Part shown: in pieces, positions 60,560-64,000 of the stretch
Layout: each line of letters begins with the position of its first letter
Numbering within the stretch: position 1 is the first letter of the stretch
NCBI GenBank assembly: GCA_022376515.1
Contig: WTXI01000008.1
Span: 558,001 to 622,000 of the forward strand
DNA from: Lactifluus volemus
Lineage: Eukaryota; Basidiomycota; Agaricomycetes; Russulales; Russulaceae
Length of the DNA: 64,000 nt
Direction: 5' to 3'
Notes under the pieces: model-generated
Told to the model about the DNA's origin: nothing
What the model saw: only the letters and a program-made list of their open reading frames with translations
Databases searched by the model: none
Made by a program: the position numbers and the translations under genes

Positions 60560-61280
60560 GTCAAGTCCATCCACCTGGCCCATATGTCTTCTTCTTTTGG
60601 AATATACCATCCATCTGGTCCACACACGGTCTCCTTTTGGTCTCATCCAGTCAGTCCATCATGCCTTCTGTTTCTTTACCGTCTCATCCACCTGATCCAT
60701 ATGTCCTCTCGTTTTGGAAGATGTCGTCCATCTGGTCCACACACGGTCTCCTTTTGGTCAATCTCATCCACTCAGTCCACTACTCCTTCCATTTCTTTGC
60801 TATCTCATCCACCTGGTCCATATGTCTTCCGGTTTTGGAAGATATCGTCCATCTGGTCCACACGCAGTCTCCTTTTGGTCAATCTCATCCACTCAGTCCA
60901 CTACTCCTTCCATTTCTTTGCTATCTCATCCACCTGGTCCATATGTCTTCCGGTTTTGGAAGATATCGTCCATCTGGTCCACACGCGGTCTCCTTTTGGT
61001 CAATCTCATCCACTCAGTCCACTACTCCTTCCATTTCTTTGCTATCTCATCCACCTGGTCCATACGTCTTCTTGTTTTGGAAGATATCGTCCATCTGGTC
61101 CACACGCGGTCTCCTTTTGGTTCATCTCATCCAGTCAGTCCATCGCTCCTTCTGTTTCTTTGCTGTCTCGTCCACCTGATCCATATGTCCCCTTTTTTGG
61201 AAGATGCCATCCACCCGGCCCATGCGTGACCTTCTCTCGGTCACTTTCATACATTCAGCTCATCAAACATCCATGTACGT
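60560..61280 (+). repeat. 121-bp minisatellite, about six units
   Basis: Landmarks recur every 121 bp: GATRTCGTCCATCTGGTCCA at 60720, 60841, 60962 and 61083. Central units are almost identical, outer ones diverge. Each unit consists of three related ~40-bp modules carrying TCCAYCTGGTCCA- or TCCACTCAGTCCA-like cores followed by a T/C tract, so the array is a higher-order repeat. Because 121 is not a multiple of three and the unit lacks stops, all three plus frames stay open, producing three large overlapping but probably meaningless frames (60533-61309, 60637-61179, 60714-61229). Confidence 0.9.
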
Positions 61281-61582
61281 CGTTCTTTCAGACAAGCTAT
61301 GCAAACTAAGTCTGTTTTTCTCACTCGTCCACCTAGTCCATAGCACGCGGCCTTTTTGGTCAGCGTCACCCACCTAGGTTGCTTCCCCCTTCCTTTTCTG
61401 GACATTGAGTACCAAGACTGCGTCACGTCTCCTTTTCACACGCTGTAGTCCACGTTTTAGTTTCTACTTTAGTTCACACACTTTCCTGTTACTCAAACTC
61501 TCGCCTGTCAATCTGCTGCGTAATCTGCCTTACAATAAATTTAGTTGTGCTTCCTACATCGACATGTGTGATCGTGTGACTA

Positions 61583-64000
61583 TCAATCATCAACAATACT
61601 CAGATTTCCAAGAAAGTCATTTACCCTATCCAGCTCTTCATTTAGAAGATCATCTTCCTCCACATCGGGTGTATCATCCTGCACAGCAGACAAATCAGCT
61701 GCCTCATCACCGTGGTTTAGACCCTCGGAAGTACTAAGTGAGGAACACGTCCACAGACGGGATGAGATTTCAGGGTCGCGGGGGCCAGTGTAGTGCGGCA
61801 GGTTGTAGATTTGATAGATATGTCTTCGATGAACTGTATTTTGCCGTGAGCGACGCACAAGCATCTCCTTGAGTTCAACTACGAGTGACAAGTCACTCTC
61901 ATTAAGGCGTGTGATCACGGTCTTGAGCACAGTCTCCTCATTATTCATCCAATCAACAAGCCGCGCAATCTCCACGTTGAGGCGGTAACGCTCTTCTTTT
62001 GCCCGCTCTAATCTGAGAGTGTGCAGAGTCGCTTCACGGTTCGCAGCGTCTGCCCACGGTTGGGAACGGATGTCCTCCCGGCACTCCCGAAGTAGCTCAA
62101 ACTCGGCCAGGCTATCATAGGTCGAAATGTCCTTCCATTCGAGCAGAGGGCGGCCAAGCGATGCCGCTGCCTCGTTGTACCTTTTCAGCGCCCTCTGGAT
62201 TGCCTTGCACCGCGTCTTGAGTGATTTATTGATATGCGTGCGTAGCTTGTATCCTGAAGAACGATTAGTGAGGCACCCCATATTGTGACCACAGAGTGAG
62301 GACAGCACCAGTTCCTGATAACCCCATCTTCTGGAGTTCAAAAAGGCGAGAAACGACAAGTCCTTCAAGGCGTGTGAGCGCTTTCTGATATTCTCGAGTG
62401 GCAAAATATTGCGATGCCGTTTGCCACTCAGGCATATCTGGTGTCCACCGATCTTTGATGTTATGCGTAGTCTCAAAAACTTGAAGCATGTCTTGCATGC
62501 GTTGATAGTTCTCGAAGGCATGTTGTTTCAAGATTTCCGCTCGTCCATGCACTGCCGACTGGGGAGGGACATTGGCAATGCAGTATGCGACAGCGTGGTC
62601 GTGTGATTTTCTAATTGATTACTAGATGGTCAGCGGACGGCGGACGCTCGTAATGAAAGTAACGAGAGGACGAACTTGGCTTTTTGATGCATGATGAGCA
62701 ATTCTATATACTCGCAGGCAAATTCTTCTTCCGGAGACTCCTGTCTGCGGGATAGTAGATAGACCCGCTCATTTTCTAGGTGCTGGTGATAACGCGTGTC
62801 TTCATGTGACTTTCCGGACTCGAGGGATGCGATGACTCCAGGGAGATCTCCGAGCAGCTGGCTTAACTGTTTGTAATTTCCTAGAAGGAATGTGGCTACG
62901 AAGGGCGTGAATATTGAGCCGCATGCAAATGAGTTACCACCTACATAGCTCCTGGTATTTGTCGTCATCATGTTGCCTAGAAAACAGATCAACGGCTTGC
63001 AGGCGATGAAATCGAGACGCGTGGCGTGTGGTATTTGCGAGTCCGTTGAAAGATGAGAAGATTCTCTCTGCTGTCTCGAGGTCCTCAATCCCGAAACCTG
63101 TAACAAAGAGGGGATGGAAGGAGAGTTGGCACAATCGCTTATGAGCGTATCCATGAAACGCGGGCACAACAAAACGGAGACCCTTGTTGTGTGCCTTGTG
63201 AGCTATGGAACTATTTCCGACTGTGGCTGTGAACGAGCACCCGATGTCGTAGCCAATGCCTAGTTTGTCCCCAAAAACGTCGAGGGCACGATCAACAATT
63301 GCGAGGGGATACTTAGCACTGGATCGTGTCAGTCGAGATGATGCACAGAAAGACATATTAAACAATCACTTACAGCTCGCCACTTTCTATCATATCAACA
63401 ATCCACCAGATAAAGCCATGGCGACAAGCCGAAAGAAAGATACCAGTCTCTCGATAGATCGCCCACATGCGTTTGAGATTGTCGCTTTGTGCTGCTTTCC
63501 AACGCTCTGTACAGGTGCTGTTGTTGCCATCGCCGTCGGCAGGTGTTGCTTCCTGGGAGTCTTTGGACCAAGCCACTGGCAGTGCTTCATCCCCATTGGC
63601 ACGGATGTCACTGCGATTTGCCTGAGATATGCAAAATGATGATTGAAGGATCATGGTATAATCGAGACACACGATACCTGTTTCTTCTGGTGCCTCGGCT
63701 TAACGTCATGCTTGAATCGATTCACGATGTCTTCGGAGATGTAGTAATCGCTTGTGAAGGCCCTTGGGTCAGCATTGAGGCCTTCACGAAACCGGGCGCG
63801 CTTCAATGACTGGTTTCCATCTAGGACACCGATCAAAGAAACCTCCAAAGGGACCTCACCGGGGATCTTGTGTTGGCAGCAAGGACAAGAGTGCTTGGCT
63901 CGCCAATGCTCATCTGTTCTTCCCAGAGCCTTGTGGACCCTTGCATCGACACCTCTCAGGATCTTGAGGTATATGTCGAATGTATCTGAGAAATATTCCC
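61583..64000 (-). mobile_element. KDZ-type transposase gene, 5' end outside the window
   Basis: This encodes a transposase of the Kyakuja-Dileera-Zisupton superfamily, cut at base 64000. From the right edge: FDIYLKILRGVDARVHKAL, the Cys-pair HSCPCCQHKIPG, then the first catalytic Asp in VLDGNQSLKR (63802-63833). Downstream are ACRHGFIWWIVDMIESGE, the second Asp in GIGYDIGC (63238-63261), FHGYAHKRLCQLSFHP, the Glu-bearing FGIEDLETAERIFSSFNG (~63050-63105) and TRHASRFHRLQAVDLFSRQH. After introns it continues EYIELLIMHQKAKFV, RWTPDMPEWQTASQYF, VVSRLFELQKMGLSGTGYKL and THINKSLKTRCKAIQRALKR, to a stop at 61583. All three catalytic positions are present and most of the frame is open with short introns, so the element may be recently active. 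Terminal repeats were not found. Confidence 0.85.

Noticed and set aside
60533..61309. 258-codon frame and two overlapping frames as Pro/Ser-rich repeat proteins
   Set aside because: The frames exist in all three phases because the 121-bp unit lacks stops; no start context, domain or codon bias supports one of them.
1..64000. CRISPR arrays, rRNA or tRNA genes, bacterial-type operons
   Set aside because: No regularly spaced short repeats with unique spacers, no T-loop/anticodon arm combinations and no rRNA signatures were seen; the gene structure is eukaryotic.

Overview
The window reads as the nuclear genome of a filamentous basidiomycete, most likely an Agaricomycete. The reasons are short GT-AG introns of about 40-80 bp in nearly every gene, a KDZ-type transposase, a DUF6533 seven-helix protein, a C2-like/NACHT/WD40 NLR-like protein, giant DUF3638/DUF3645 genes and a TAF3-like histone-fold protein. 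No bacterial-type operons, CRISPR arrays or convincing tRNA/rRNA genes were seen.

Layout. 1-3.0 kb: a YtcJ-like amidohydrolase (cut by the left edge) transcribed divergently from choline-phosphate cytidylyltransferase. 3.4-8.5 kb: a direct tandem duplication carrying a tiny two-exon gene for a secreted 53-residue peptide, plus an inverted, decayed third copy. 8.5-9.2 kb: a frameshifted relic. 10.0-15.3 kb: a C2-like/NACHT/14-WD40 gene with about five single-base frame breaks. 16.8-23.1 kb: a housekeeping cluster of TAF3-like protein, eIF5A, LIM protein and phosphopantothenoylcysteine decarboxylase (PPCDC). 23.1-28.1 kb: an accessory patch with an inverted-repeat element, a stand-alone caspase-like protein and duplicated or chimeric pieces of an unrecognised gene. 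30.5-32.3 kb: a DUF6533 membrane protein. 33.0-33.6 kb: a small element with terminal inverted repeats. 36.0-56.7 kb: two tandem ~9.6 kb copies of a giant DUF3638/DUF3645 gene. 57.6-58.8 kb: a Cdc4-like WD40 relic. 58.8-61.5 kb: pyrimidine-rich sequence with a 121-bp minisatellite. 61.6-64 kb: a KDZ transposase cut by the right edge.

How it fits together. The housekeeping genes (phosphocholine activation, translation factor, coenzyme A synthesis, TFIID-like factor) are spliced and largely intact. The rest has the character of fast-evolving accessory DNA: immune-type STAND and caspase proteins, secreted peptides, tandem duplications and mobile elements. Single-base frame breaks recur, several at short homopolymers, including in the TAF3-like and LIM genes. 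Assembly indels are therefore a serious alternative to true pseudogenisation, and this matters for the NACHT gene and both DUF3638 copies. No clearly undescribed system can be proven from sequence alone. The best candidates are the duplicated secreted peptide locus, the orphan caspase flanked by direct repeats, and the homogenised tract shared by the DUF3638 copies.
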